Assembly: GCA_947652605.1 (NCBI GenBank)
Contig: OX393578.1
Coordinates: 61,635,415 to 61,699,414 of the forward strand
Origin: Elmis aenea
Lineage: Eukaryota > Arthropoda > Insecta > Coleoptera > Elmidae
Direction: 5' to 3'
DNA: 64,000 nt
Shown: positions 10,820-25,395 of the stretch, piece by piece
How positions within the stretch are numbered: the stretch's first letter is position 1
Layout: each line of letters begins with the position of its first letter
Notes under the pieces: model-generated
The model's input: only the letters and a program-made list of their open reading frames with translations
Told to the model about the DNA's origin: nothing
Database searches by the model: none
Made by a program: the position numbers and the translations under genes

Positions 10820-12385
10820 TTAATGACTATCCATAAATTGTAATTCGGACAATATCAAGATATTATTAGGTAGAGGCCTTGGTTGAGGTGCTAACAGGGT
10901 CACAGTTTGTCGATCTGAATCCACATTTGTCCTGTTGAATTAATAATTAAATCTTATTAGCAAAAACGTTTTAAAAAAACTACAGCAATGTTATTTTAAA
11001 AAATGAGTATTTTTAGTAAAAATGTACAAAATAATACTCCTAGTACTTACACACATACAAATCCTGCTACATGTGACGTCACAATGCTCTCTTCATCTTC
11101 CGCGTAGCTTACAGCTAACAAATGATGGAGTACACCAGGGTTAGGCGATAAGGCAACAACTTTTGTGAGATGATCTTCAGCTTTCATTCCAAGGGGCAGG
11201 CAAGAATCAGGCAAAGCCGGTGCGCCGATTTTAAATATCTTTATTTCCGACCATTTAATATCAAACGTATGTGGATATAAAGAATTTTTCGGGGTGCCAT
11301 AATAGTATTCCCTTATTCTTTGATCCCTCGCTTCGCTCCTCGTGCTTTGTGAACGTTCCACTACCTAGACATAAAAAGAACATAAATTAAATAAAATTAA
11401 TTATGACTCATATAAACTTACCCCGCCACTTTTTGGTAGAAAGACGACTTTTACAAATTTGGGCATGTCCCTAACTAATTCGTTGTACAATCTTTCTTGG
11501 TCCAGTACAAGTATAACGTCTACTTCGAATGCTTTTGCTACTTGTGTTAGGTGTTTGTAGCCTTGGCCTTTAATCCATCCACAAGTATTTATTAATACAC
11601 CAGACATTTTTGCTGAAAAAAAAATTGGGCCACTACAATTTTATATTACTAAAACAACACCCAAGTACTTACTCTTTTTGTTACATTCAATCCTATCTTT
11701 TACTGTATTTGCTAATTGCGTAAACAACAAATTAAACAATGTAATATTAGGAGATGGCGATTTATGTCCAAAACTATAAACTAAAGGAGCCTCTTGAGAA
11801 AATCCATCATCCAACGTCGCAGGTCTTTCAATTAATAAAGCCCCTATAAAAAATAGCACACATAGAAACTCCATTTTATCCGCAATCTAATTTCTTACCT
11901 ATAGAACCAGGTACAGATATTTGTCCTTGCCCAACATCTAAATCGACAAATATCGGTCTTCGTCCAACACGTGCTGCATAATTCAGCAATATTCTACATA
12001 CAGTAGATTTGCCAACATCAGAGGGGCCTACTACCAAAGCAATCGGTCCCTTGGAATTATTTTTCTCTGCTTCAACTCTCATTAATTCTAGAGCCGCATG
12101 ACAATTGCAATACATAACCATCGGCGTTTCTTTTGCAATGTAGCTTACATCGGTTTTGCCTTTTAAATCAATAGTACAACCTTGCCAAGTAAAAACTGCT
12201 ACTTTAGCTCCTGCAGAAAACTCATATAGCTTTCCTTTAACCAATTCTGTTCCAAACACTTCCGCAAAACCGGATTTCAACGTTAGAAATACTTTATCGC
12301 CTTTCGATTCAACTTCAAATCTTAATTCACAGTCTGGGTCAAGTTTGAATTCTTGAATTTGTTGTTTTTTGTCATCACTAGCCAT
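10820..12385 (-). CDS. Clp1: Polyribonucleotide 5'-hydroxyl-kinase Clp1
   Basis: RNA 5'-kinase and subunit of mRNA cleavage factor II and the tRNA splicing machinery, nuclear. Five exons on the minus strand: 11899-12385, 11673-11843, 11422-11612, 11051-11364, 10820-10931; total 1275 bases, 424 residues, the usual size for the family. The N-terminal domain is followed by a P-loop GPSDVGKST, a VDLDVGQG block, the INTCGW and [11 protein letters not shown] segments characteristic of Clp1, then the C-terminal domain with [14 protein letters not shown] and a terminal PRPLP segment. The start is the first ATG in an upstream-closed frame. Its 5' end faces Sel1L about 470 bp away. AATAAA lies on the minus strand near 10760. 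Confidence 0.96.
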
Positions 12386-12854
12386 TTTTATGCTATAATT
12401 GTTTATATATTCTTCATGAACACCGGATTTAAGGTTAATGGATAACCTAACCTATAATTTCTGAACTGAAAACTGTTTGAAATATTTGATTGCATTAATA
12501 AGTGAATATTTCGCTGTATTACACGTAATTGTTTATTTATTATTAAATAATAGCTTATTGTTAATTATTTTACCGGTCACAGTTTTATTTATGCCACCAA
12601 CTGACACAAAATTTTGTAATTTGTTGTGGTTGGTATGTTGAGATAAATGACATGTCAAATATTTATTTACATCGAATTAAAATTACAAAAACCTCGAAAC
12701 CTAGGTCAAAATTTCTTGTGTTTCAATCTAAAACAGTTTAAATGTCCATAGACACCATTATCTATATATTTACATTCCAATGTAATGTATTACATAAAAA
12801 ATACGTGTAGATAAAAGCTAATCGTACGTGACATAAGGACACGTAAGTAATGTG
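12386..12854. promoter_or_regulatory. Shared Clp1/Sel1L divergent promoter region
   Basis: 469 bp between two start codons pointing away from each other. AT-rich with no obvious TATA box in a clear position. It must hold both promoters and 5' UTRs; individual sites cannot be named. Confidence 0.5.
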
Positions 12855-15851
<2,997 letters not shown>

Positions 15852-16133
15852 TAATTTTGTGTTTTTTTTTGCAACGTCGATGGTATTTTTCTGGTTTCCG
15901 GTTGTTAACGCGCTAAGAGTGAAATGTTTGTATAAATGTATAGTGTGATCAAACTCTTCAAATTGTACTGATAGTTGTTAATAGTAGCTATATTTTATAT
16001 GTATAATGTAAAATAATTATTTAATTATTGTTTTATATATAAAAACTGTTGTAGTGTTTGGAGTTTATTATTATGACTTGTTTTTATTTGTGTAGCTGTG
16101 TTGAAAAGAAAATACAGTGTGAGTCTTCTATAG

Positions 16134-16640
16134 TAAGGTGACCATTTTTTCCCCCGAACTTTCAGGGACACTAAGTTGGGGTTGACCAAAAATAAAAAAA
16201 GATCCTTAACTAACTTTCATAAAATCTATTTTCCCGTTTCCCGTACACCAAAAACCACAACTTTTAATAAACGAAATTCAAATTAAAGAGCGGGATTTAA
16301 AACCCACGCATTTTTGCACATTTCAAAGAAAGGCTATTATGTCCAGGAGAATGAATGTGTTGTATTCCAAAGTAACCTAACCTAATCGGACTTGCCATTG
16401 CCACTCTTATTCTATGATTGCCACCTTATTTATCTTGCACAAACGCCTCCCCACTCGTTTTCGTGGTTACAATGTTGCCAGACTAACAGATTTGCATTAT
16501 TTGGCAACAGTGAAAGCATCATATATTCGTTGTTTCAAATGTGTATACGAAAATTGTGAAAATCGAGGACAAGAATAATCCAGGACTCGAGTCTTGTTTC
16601 GGGGACTGTCCCCGAAAATCGGGGACGAATGGTCACCCTA
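16134..16640. mobile_element. hAT-type MITE, TA(A/G)GGTGACCATT ends
   Basis: 507 bp between Sel1L and Rpt5. Termini TAAGGTGACCATT / AATGGTCACCCTA are inverted repeats, and the flanks TTCTATAG (16126-16133) and TTCTATAG (16641-16648) form a perfect 8-bp target duplication. The interior has GGGGAC-rich sub-terminal repeats. The element at 55130-55660 has the same terminal sequence. Confidence 0.88.
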
Positions 16641-16818
16641 TTCTATAGAGATGTTGTAATGGACCTTCATAGATTAAAAAATGTTATACTTTGATGAAAT
16701 GTATTTAAAAAAAGCTTAATATTTCTATTTTAGTCTTCATATAAAACAACTCGTAGTTCCTTATAATTTATTAAATATTAAAAAAAAGACTGCAAAAACG
16801 TTAACTTAAAAATACATT

Positions 16819-18185
16819 CTAGGCATAGTAGTTGAGATTGGCTTTTTTCTTAGCTTGTACTTCCATAATTGCATCCATATAATCTTCATGGGTTACCATC
16901 ACTGCATTTCGACGAAGAGCAATCATACCGGCTTCAACACAAACCGCTTTGCATTGGGCTCCGTTGAAATCGTCTGTGGTCCTTGCCAACTCTTCGAAAT
17001 TGACATCAGGACTAACCGTCATTTTTCTAGAATGAATCTGCATAATTCTCGCTCGAGCCTCTTCATTTGGATGGGGAAATTCGATTTTACGGTCCAATCG
17101 GCCTATAAACAAAAAAATTTAATTCATTAAATCACAAAAACAATCAAAAATCATTTCTTTAAAACATAATATTAGTTCTATTTACCTGAACGTAACAAAG
17201 CTGGATCCAATATGTCAACTCTGTTTGTAGCAGCAATAACTTTAATATCGGCTGTTGAGCTAAATCCATCAAGTTGATTAAGTAATTCCAACATAGTTCT
17301 TTGAACTTCTCTGTCACCGGCCTTTTCTGAGTCAAATCTTTTGGTACCAATAGCGTCTAATTCATCTATGAAGATTATGGCAGGTGACTTTTCTTTTGCA
17401 AGAGCGAAAGCATCTCGAACTAATTTTGCACCATCACCGATGAACATCTGAACCAGTTGAGGTCCGGCCAGTTTTAAAAATGTTGATTTTGTCTGTGCAG
17501 CACATGCTCTGGCCAATAAAGTTTTGCCTGTTCCAGGAGGTCCATATAAAAGTACTCCCTTGGGAGGATGAATACCTAGATTCACGAACTTTTCTTTGTG
17601 AGTCATTGGTAATACAACGGCTTCGATTAATTCTTGGATTTGTTTGTCTAAACCACCAATATCTGAATACTGTTCAGTTGGACGTTCATCAACCTCCATG
17701 GCTTTAACACGAGCATCGTATTCGGCAGGTAATGTTTCTAATATTAAATACGAATCTTTGTTAACACCTACTAAGTCACCTGGTTTAAGTTTCTCCTCAT
17801 CAACTAAACCGATCACTGGTAAAAAGTATGTTTGACGAGTGGATGTTTTCACGACAGCACATTTTCCTTTTCTTTGTGCATCTAAATCAACTACAGCTCC
17901 GTCTTCCTCTTCTTCTTGTGGATCTACATCCAACAGTTCGATTACGTTTGAAACTAGATACGGTAAGGTTTTGTTAACTTTAATTTTTTCGGTGTTTTCT
18001 TTAATCTTCTCATTCTGTGCTTGAAGTTCGTGGTTTATTCTCATTACTTCGCTCTTCATTATTTTAATTTCATTGTCCAACAAACGAGTACGACTAACTA
18101 TTTCATCGGTTGACATTCTTAGTACCTCTTCTCCTAGAGCTTCTTCTCCATCTTCCCATATTGATTTATCTTCTAAAGTAGCCAT
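16819..18185 (-). CDS. Rpt5: 26S proteasome regulatory ATPase Rpt5 (PSMC3)
   Basis: AAA ATPase of the 19S base that unfolds ubiquitinated substrates. Two exons, 17186-18185 and 16819-17102, coding 427 residues, the family's usual length. Order: N-terminal coiled coil (residues about 25-75), OB domain, then the AAA module with Walker A GPPGTGKT, Walker [12 protein letters not shown], and the arginine-finger/sensor region VIAATNRVD. The protein ends NYYA, a hydrophobic-Tyr-X motif that docks into the 20S alpha ring. The [19 protein letters not shown] and [20 protein letters not shown] segments distinguish Rpt5 from other Rpt subunits. It shares a short divergent promoter with SdhD. Confidence 0.97.
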
Positions 18186-18469
18186 TCTTTATAAGTTTTA
18201 AACGAAAACCGCACAACTAACTAAATTTTGCTTTGTAACGTCAAAACTTTAAGCAAAGTCATCAACATTCAATGCTGACAACTGCTAATACCAGTGCTTG
18301 GTTTGCATGCCTGCCAACATATTTTAAACACACAATTTTGGCGTGTAGACAATTTACCACAGCAATCTTCAGACTTGTGCACATAATTGTTAATTGTCAA
18401 ACATAAACATTGATAAATATTGCAAATATTTTGTAGTTCGGTGGTATTACTCAGTGAGTTAACTCTACA
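18186..18469. promoter_or_regulatory. Shared Rpt5/SdhD divergent promoter region
   Basis: Only 284 bp separate the two start codons, which point apart, so both promoters and 5' UTRs must fit here. No clear TATA box. Individual sites are not resolved. Confidence 0.55.
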
Positions 18470-19111
18470 ATGGCTCTAGCAACAATGCTACTTAGACTAA
18501 GAGGTTAGTATTCACCGTTAATCGTTAATAAAACACTTGTTACATAATTTTTTTCAGTATGTCCAGGTGTTTCAAGATGCGTACCATCAGCCACAAGTGG
18601 TATTGTTCATTTTTCACGCCTCTCCTCTATAAATAAGAATGTTATTTGGAATGTTAAAGCACTTGCACCACCGAAAAGTTTATTTCAAATGAAAAACACA
18701 GCTCTCATTTCGATACCTTGTAGAACGATGGGGAACCATACTATAATATGGACCGCAGAAAAAATATTGTCTTCAATATTAGTGTTTTTAATACCAGCAG
18801 GAATAGCCTTTCCAAATGTGCTATTAGATAATTTAATGGCCATAGGAATAACAACTCACTTCAACTGGTAAAATATATTTTTATATTGTTTAAGTTACTT
18901 AATTATGAATAAACTATATTTTAGGGGTCTAAGTGCATGTGCTAAGGATTATGTGCGACCTTTAGTTTTTGGAAGTTTTATTCCAAAGCTAACTGTTTTC
19001 GGTGTACATGCTTTTGTAGCTATAACACTTGGGGGTTTATTGTATTACAACGCCACTGATATTGGTATCGGCAAGACAATTCGTAAAATATGGTCTGTGA
19101 AAGCTGCATAA
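18470..19111 (+). CDS. SdhD: Succinate dehydrogenase cytochrome b small subunit
   Basis: Membrane anchor of mitochondrial complex II that binds heme and ubiquinone. Three exons, 18470-18503, 18558-18867 and 18925-19111, give 176 residues. A basic, Ser/Arg-rich mitochondrial presequence is followed by the membrane domain with helices at WTAEKILSSILVFLIPAG, NLMAIGITTHFNWG and KLTVFGVHAFVAITLGGLLY. The DYVRP motif (in AKDYVRPLVFG) is the family signature near the quinone site. The start ATG is the first in frame and falls just before a short first exon. Confidence 0.93.
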
Positions 19112-19516
19112 GTTTGTTTGTGTCTGAACTGTACAGTATTTAATGAGATATTTGTGTAATTAAATATAATTTTAAATTATTTATTTTCATTTAACTAAAT
19201 TACCCAAAATCCTTTAAAATTGGTAAGTTCGTTTAAAATTTATTCTTTCTGTTATAAAATTTCAGTTTGAAAATTGATCGACACAATAAGAAATAAATGG
19301 GAATTCATAAAGTATTCATTTTCTATTAAAAATTTACTAACATGATTCATTTAACCTATGATAACGACTTTAAAATAATGTTTGTAAAACTAAATTACTT
19401 TAATTATAAAGAATGTATGTAAATCTCAACTTCATAAATAATGAAAATTTTAAGACACATTATTTACAATAACGTACATAATTTATTTAAGTATATCTAA
19501 ATAAATTATTGTATTG
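19112..19516. other. Intergenic between SdhD and PTPMT1 3' ends
   Basis: AT-rich sequence holding the convergent 3' UTRs of both genes. Nothing else seen. Confidence 0.5.
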
Positions 19517-20421
19517 TCAACTAATACTTTTGTAAAATGTTTTAAGAGCATCCCATTGTGCCGTGTGCAATAATATATGCGGCCTTTTGCTCTTCATATG
19601 TTGTACAGCCTTTTCCGGAGTCCAACCATATCTCTAAAATGAAATTTAATAATAAGTCTTTCTTAAACTATTATAACAGTACATTTTATGCAACAATAAA
19701 TCTATTAAACAATTATATTTGTAACAAAACTGAAATAAATCGAATTGTGATAACGAATTTTACGTATATTATGATTTAGCCTATGACTGAAAGTTTTGAT
19801 TGACGTTAACACTTACATTCATTAAATAACATCCGACTAACGTAGCACTTCTCGTTCTTCCTGCCTTGCAGTGAACGTACACAGAATCACGAGGTTCAGC
19901 TATACTCAAACCAGATGGACTGGAAAATTTACCAATAAACTTCACACCTTCATGTAATTTTTTCTGGCAAGGGGTTTCAAATATGTCTGTTGTGGCTAAC
20001 TGTAAGAACTGGACACCGAAAGTATTCCATTTCTGAAAACAATTTTCTATAAGCAACTTTTTAGATATCGGAAAATAACCACTCACGTGTTTGTTACATC
20101 CCAACCACAACTCGTAATCTTCATTCATAGACACAACAGCTTTTACATTTTCTTCTTTAGTGAGCTGCAAGTAAATTTGCTAAGTTAATAGTCGATTTTG
20201 AATTTGGAGCCATGCAAAATACAATTGAACTACTGACATGACAACCTAAGTGCTTTCAGTACCACAAGTTCAATGAAAATTACCTGTTCTGTATGACCAG
20301 GAAATGGTAATGCCCCTAAAATTACCGTATCATCAATTCTATCGTACCATCTTCTTGGGGTAATACGTTCCATAACCACATTGTACAGTAGCGTAGGATA
20401 AAATGTGACCCTTGCAAACAT
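19517..20421 (-). CDS. Ptpmt1: Mitochondrial dual-specificity phosphatase PTPMT1
   Basis: Family members dephosphorylate phosphatidylglycerophosphate in cardiolipin synthesis at the inner mitochondrial membrane. Four exons: 20284-20421, 20087-20164, 19817-20032, 19517-19633; 182 residues. The RRWYDRID and VILGALPFP segments open the domain; [20 protein letters not shown] holds the HCX5R catalytic loop. The 54-base intron 20033-20086 is a multiple of three and has no stop, so it is easily mistaken for coding sequence; its GTGAGT donor, TTTTCAG acceptor and continuity with homologues (CNKH followed by KWNTFGV) argue for splicing. A MITE begins about 25 bp upstream of the ATG. Confidence 0.93.
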
Positions 20422-20445
20422 TGTACTGACTGTATTTACCTCTTA

Positions 20446-20942
20446 AGGTGGGTTTATGCAACACAAATTTAGTAATAAGAATAAGAATAGTAATAAGAAT
20501 AACAAAAGCAGCGTTTATGCAGTGGTGATAGTAATTGTAATAACCTTAAAATCTCAGAGATGAAAGCAGTCGAATATGACAAAGAACAATTTTTTAAATA
20601 CACCCGTATGACCCCAGATACATGATTTGCATGGATTTGCACACCTTGTGACAATAGTGGGTCCTTTGATTCGCAAAAACCCGAACAAAAATCCGTTATC
20701 ACAACAAACGCACGTGTGCGATGGGCGTATCAATTTCTTGCGACTGCGTATTTCGCGTTTGATTTTAAGCATAAGAATAAAGTTAAAAGTTAACCAACTT
20801 TCAAGGTTATTGCTTATGCTTAAAGTTACTACTAAAATTAAATCCAATGCGTAAACGCTAGCATTGATTTAACAGTATTTTAACTTTTATTCTTATTACT
20901 ATTCTTAAGTCTTATTACTAAAACGGCTGCATAAACCCACCT
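20446..20942. mobile_element. PIF/Harbinger-type MITE at the PTPMT1 5' end
   Basis: 497 bp with inverted ends AGGTGGGTTTATGCA / TGCATAAACCCACCT flanked by TTA on both sides (20443-20445, 20943-20945), the 3-bp target preference of PIF/Harbinger. Interior carries many TTATTCTTATTACTA-like segments in both orientations. It lies immediately upstream of PTPMT1, so it must overlap that gene's promoter or 5' UTR. Confidence 0.85.
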
Positions 20943-21681
20943 TTACTTCACTAAACCTTTATTAATTTTGAATTAATAGACCTAAACTTCGTAGTGACAC
21001 ACTTTTCATGCTTCTTTCTTGTAGTAAGTGTACCATAAACTACATAGTGGGTCACATTTCAGGTTTAGAAAGCCATGAAATTGAAATGAAGATGACCCTT
21101 TAAATTTTAATTCGTATGTTCTAGTATTCTCTTTGTTAGCATTTACAAAACATATTTTCATCTCTATTTTAGCAATTCCAAAATGTAAAATTAAAGTCCT
21201 GTTTTTATAATATAATAAATTATAAATTTTGTTTATGTGTAGCACACAATACTGCATTAAAACAATCTAGTTACGTAAGGGCAAGTAATTCCGAACGAAC
21301 TGTGCTGTACACACAATGTAATGTCCTTTTAAATTTTTATTAATTTCACTATTATGCTACCAAAAAAATACTAATAATTTATGTACGATAAGCTTTTAAT
21401 TTTGCACAATTAGCGATCTTCCTAAGCAATAAATTTTTATTGTATGATTAACACTATTAACAGTGCAATACTTGGTCCCCCATAAATTGTGGCTTGTATG
21501 CGAATCAGGTCCAGTTGCACGGACCTTTGATTAATTACTAAATATCTGGAAACAAACCAGTTATTTCCGAAATTATTTTGAAATTAATTACTACTTAAAA
21601 AATTCAATAACAACAATTCATCAATAATAGATTTATTAATTTATTGTAAATATATAAAAACTATTAACAGCACAATCCAAT
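20943..21681. other. Intergenic upstream of Mtg1 3' end
   Basis: AT-rich; no gene, array or clear element recognised. AATAAA on the minus strand near 21630 could serve the Mtg1 transcript. Confidence 0.5.
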
Positions 21682-22623
21682 TTAAAACAAATCTTGATCC
21701 AACATTATTTTTCCTAGTTGCCCACTGCGAAATGTTTTTACCATAATATACGCAGCACTTTCTAGATCAGGTCTATACACATAACAATTATTGCTATCTT
21801 TAAGTTTTAACATTTTATTGTTTTCAAGGGCAATGTGCGATAACACTTCTAAAATATTATCGTTAGGTTCTTTTAGCTTAAAAACGTCGGTGTAACTAAA
21901 ACAGTTTTGTTTGTTGAGCCAATAAAGCAAAAAGTCAGCAATAACAGACGGTCCAACTAAATGATCTTGTATAGTAGCACAAAGGGCTAGTTTTAAACCT
22001 ACTTCAGTGTTCGGTATTGTAGGTGTTAGTATTCCTGGTGTATCGAACATGTAAAATAGTGGTTTCTCACACATTTTGATTTTATTCATGACACTGCGTG
22101 TAATACCAGGTGCGGCACCTACTGGTGCAGCACTAGATCTTCTTAAAAATCTATTTCGTAACCCATTTACTAGAGACGACTTTCCAACGTTAGGTACTCC
22201 TATAATCATTACACAATAGTCTTGAGCGTCAACCCTGTTATAACGATTTGATTTGTTAATTAATTCTTTTGCCAATGGAAAAATTTTACCAACTCCTTTA
22301 CATTGTTGATCTTTGCAGTTAGTAAAAATAACATGAGGGCAATCCTTTTTCAATCGCTCCTGGATCTTTGGTATTTGTTTTTCATCGATTAAGTCTTTCT
22401 TATTCATTACTAATATTTGTGGCTTAATTCCGCTTACAGTGTACTTGAAATCTGCATTTCTACCTGATAATGGTATTCTAGCATCGTGCACTTCTATTAC
22501 ACAGTCAACATGTCTAAGTTTCTGTTGCATTTGCTTTAAACCTTTTTCCATGTGACCTGGGAACCATCGTAATGTTTCTTTATCGACTACTTTAAAAGCT
22601 GAACGAAATGCATTTACTGCCAT
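21682..22623 (-). CDS. Mtg1: Mitochondrial ribosome-associated GTPase 1
   Basis: YlqF/RbgA-type GTPase acting in assembly of the mitochondrial large ribosomal subunit at the inner membrane. Intronless, 313 residues, in line with the family. The G motifs appear in circularly permuted order: VMNKKDL (G4) near residue 93, then GVPNVGKSS (G1), GITR (G2) and DTPG (G3). N-terminal WFPGHMEKGL is diagnostic of the family. A basic N-terminus (MAVNAFRSAFKVV) is consistent with mitochondrial import. The neighbouring RRM gene points away from it. Confidence 0.95.
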   Translation of the reverse strand: MAVNAFRSAFKVVDKETLRWFPGHMEKGLKQMQQKLRHVDCVIEVHDARIPLSGRNADFKYTVSGIKPQILVMNKKDLIDEKQIPKIQERLKKDCPHVIFTNCKDQQCKGVGKIFPLAKELINKSNRYNRVDAQDYCVMIIGVPNVGKSSLVNGLRNRFLRRSSAAPVGAAPGITRSVMNKIKMCEKPLFYMFDTPGILTPTIPNTEVGLKLALCATIQDHLVGPSVIADFLLYWLNKQNCFSYTDVFKLKEPNDNILEVLSHIALENNKMLKLKDSNNCYVYRPDLESAAYIMVKTFRSGQLGKIMLDQDLF

Positions 22624-22867
22624 ATTTGTAGAAACTCTGCTTTCTCAAACTCTCACAAATACATAGTTTTTATTAGTAGAATTCACTTAAATATATATAT
22701 GTTTTTATTATTATATTTAAACACAAAAATGAGTAAATCAGTAAAGTTCATGGTTATATCAATTTTATACGTTGGAACTACGGGAAAGTATGATTTGTTG
22801 GAACTATTGAGGTCGTTCAAGTGTACGCTGGTAGGTTATCAAGCATGTTAATGGCGTAGCGGTCGGC

Positions 22868-23077
22868 GTGAAGCCGGCAACGCGCTTTGCTGGCAACGAG
22901 GCAATCGAACTACTAATTACAGCGGACCATTGGAGTGGCGCTAGGTCTACGAGTTACTCATAATAACATAGATGTAACGAGATATGCGTAACTCGTAGAC
23001 CTAGCGCCACACCAATGGTCCACTGTAGTTAGTAGTTCGATTGCCTCGTTGCCAGCAAAGCGCGTTGCTGGCTTCAC
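22868..23077. repeat. Large GC-rich inverted repeat (about 90-bp arms)
   Basis: Arms 22868-22957 and 22988-23077 are reverse complements with few mismatches, around a 30-bp spacer. Each arm runs from GTGAAGCC to the GAGTTAC end or its complement. GC content is well above the surroundings. It lies between Mtg1 and the RRM gene, in a probable promoter region. Possible foldback transposon or hairpin-RNA source; no target duplication recognised. Confidence 0.85.
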
Positions 23078-23257
23078 CCGGGTAGCGTAGCGTTGGTATA
23101 GTTTCCGGGACTACCAATTACTCAACTAGGCGTCTTATTTGTAAGCTGTGCGGCCATTAACGTAGCGTTTTGCGTTTTGCGTTTACCGGTTTTGTGTTTT
23201 ATGGACGTTTATCAGGATTTAATAATGGCAAGTTTTGCTACATAATTATCTTCAGCA

Positions 23258-25395
23258 ATGTGTGATTTTCTATTTTTACAGAGTCGACGAAACGAAAATA
23301 CTACCAAGGTGTTTGTTGGAAGTTTACCCGCAGGCGTAACTACTGATGATTTGCGGGGCTTGTTCGCGCCATACGGCAATATCGTAGAATGTGATATAGC
23401 AAACAGATGTGGATTTTTACACCTCGAAGATAAAGACCTCGCAACGAAAGCCATCGAAGAACTTAACAACACGAATTTCATGGGTGGGAGAATTTCAGTC
23501 GAGAAGGGTCGAGTAAAGCCTCCCAACCGAGGACGCCGTGATGGACCAGGACCGATGAGAGGTGGTCGGGATCGTGGAGGACCCTACTCACGAGATGAAG
23601 GATACGGCAGGGGTCCTCCAAGGAACGGTATGGGTGGATACGGGGGTAGAGATTATCCTCCGTACGATAGGTATGGCGATTTTGACAGAGGTATGCAGTC
23701 AAGAGGTTACGGTGGTGCTGAATATGGTATGGAAGAACGCAGACCGATGTATGATGATCGTAGAGGTTATATGGGTGAACGTAGACCGTACGGTCCATCT
23801 AATGGTTATGGTGCGTAATTTCATGTTAAAATTCTGATTGTTTCATTAACATTACTAAAGTGGTATTAGTATTACATATGTGTTTTTTTTTTTACAGAAC
23901 GGCAAGGCTATGAACATCCAACATATCCAGGCTACGATGATAGGGGTGGTGATGCTGGAGGCTACGAGGACAGAAGACCATTGATAACCGATCGTCGGCC
24001 GTTATTAGATCAGCAGGGTCCAGGTCCTGGAGCTCCTAGGTCCATGAGCGGTTATGACAGGAGTAGTGGTGGTAATGATATGTACAGCCGACGTGGTGAT
24101 GCAGGAACTAAATCAGGGTAAGTTCTTGGTTTGAGTCGTTACATACTAATGCCTCGTCAACATTTATTATTCCTGTTCACATTGAATTATAATAAATTGG
24201 GAAATGTCAGTTTTGCCGTTAAAATATTAGTAAACTATTTTCTGCATCATATATTTTCCAAGATTGTTCACAACTTTTCTCCAGCTCTTATTTTGTGTCC
24301 GTTTTGAACTGTTCCATTTCATTTGAACAGTGGTTATGGCGAAAGAGAATCGCTTGGAAGTTATGGAAGTGGAAATGCTACCGGAGCAAGTGGTTACAGT
24401 ACGAGCACAGGATATGGCGGAAATTCCGGGGTAGTTAGTGGAAGTTATGGTGGATCAGGTGCAGGTAGCGGTTATGGTAGTGCCCCCGGAGCAGGCTATG
24501 GCGCAAGTACCTATGGAGACAGCCGTGGTTCTGGGGCAGCAGCTGGAGGTGGATATGGTGACAACAGAGCTGGTGGTTATGCTGGTATGCCCTCTGGTGG
24601 AAATAGTTACGGATCAGGTGGTGCTGTGGGAGGTGGCTATGGCTCCGGCGGTGGTTATGGGGATTCTTATGGTAGTAACAGAGGAGGCGGTAGCTATGAT
24701 ACGGCTTATCCTCTGCCGCAACAGCGCAAGTACGAATACGATTAATTTGTTTTTAACCGGAATAAATTTTAAAATTATTTTAATTATAACTGTATTTTTG
24801 TATTATAAGTTGTCGTATTTTCATTACGTGAAATTAATTTCGTGGCTATTGTGCTTGCAATACGCATCATCAGTGTAAACCAATTTGAATTCTCTGACGT
24901 TTTAATAACGTTTCCATTGCGGCCTGAACTTTAAAAACATTCCGTTACGGGTTTAGTATCATTTGCTGTTTAAGTTTCTGTTGTTGCAGTAATACGCTCC
25001 AATTAAATGTGACAAAATTATCGCAGTAATAATATGTTTGTCGATCTCCATGGGTGAACTTAGTTCATACAGATTCCATTTGAGGATTAAACAGCGCTTA
25101 GCGAAAAGAAAACCTCAAGAATTTTTATTGTGGACGTTTGAAGTTTTCCATAAATTTTTTCGTGGTTTTATAAACTTACTAATCCATTAAAAAATCGATT
25201 GTTTTGAGTAACCCTACTGTATTAATTTTTTTTTTTTAAATATAGCTAATCAAGGACGCAATAGTCTTAAATATACGAGACAAGTTATGTTTTTTAGTTA
25301 TTTACATAGCAATTTTTATTTGTAGTTTTGCAAGCAACTCTGGCGGCCCTGCTCCACGTAGAGATTTAGCGTCAGGTTCGGGACGCAGATATTAA
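23258..25395 (+). CDS. RRM protein with RGG and Gly/Tyr-rich tail
   Basis: Probable nuclear RNA-binding protein of the RBM14/RBM4/Lark-like group; exact orthologue not recognised. Exons 23258-23810, 23898-24117 and 24331-24745 (1188 bases, 395 residues). One RRM near residues 18-85 has RNP2 KVFVGSLP and RNP1 RCGFLHLED, followed by R/G/Y-rich sequence (GGRDRGGPYSRDEGYGRG), then a low-complexity tail of SGYGS-type repeats ending QQRKYEYD. An alternative last exon at 25326-25395 joins the second exon in the same phase and ends SGSGRRY. The start is uncertain: ATG 23258 reads through a splice-acceptor-like tract (TTTTTACAG ending at 23281), so the true first coding exon could be upstream. Confidence 0.8.

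Noticed and set aside
23478..23798. Minus-strand frame opposite the RRM gene
   Set aside because: Shadow of the Gly/Arg/Tyr-rich coding strand; no similarity.
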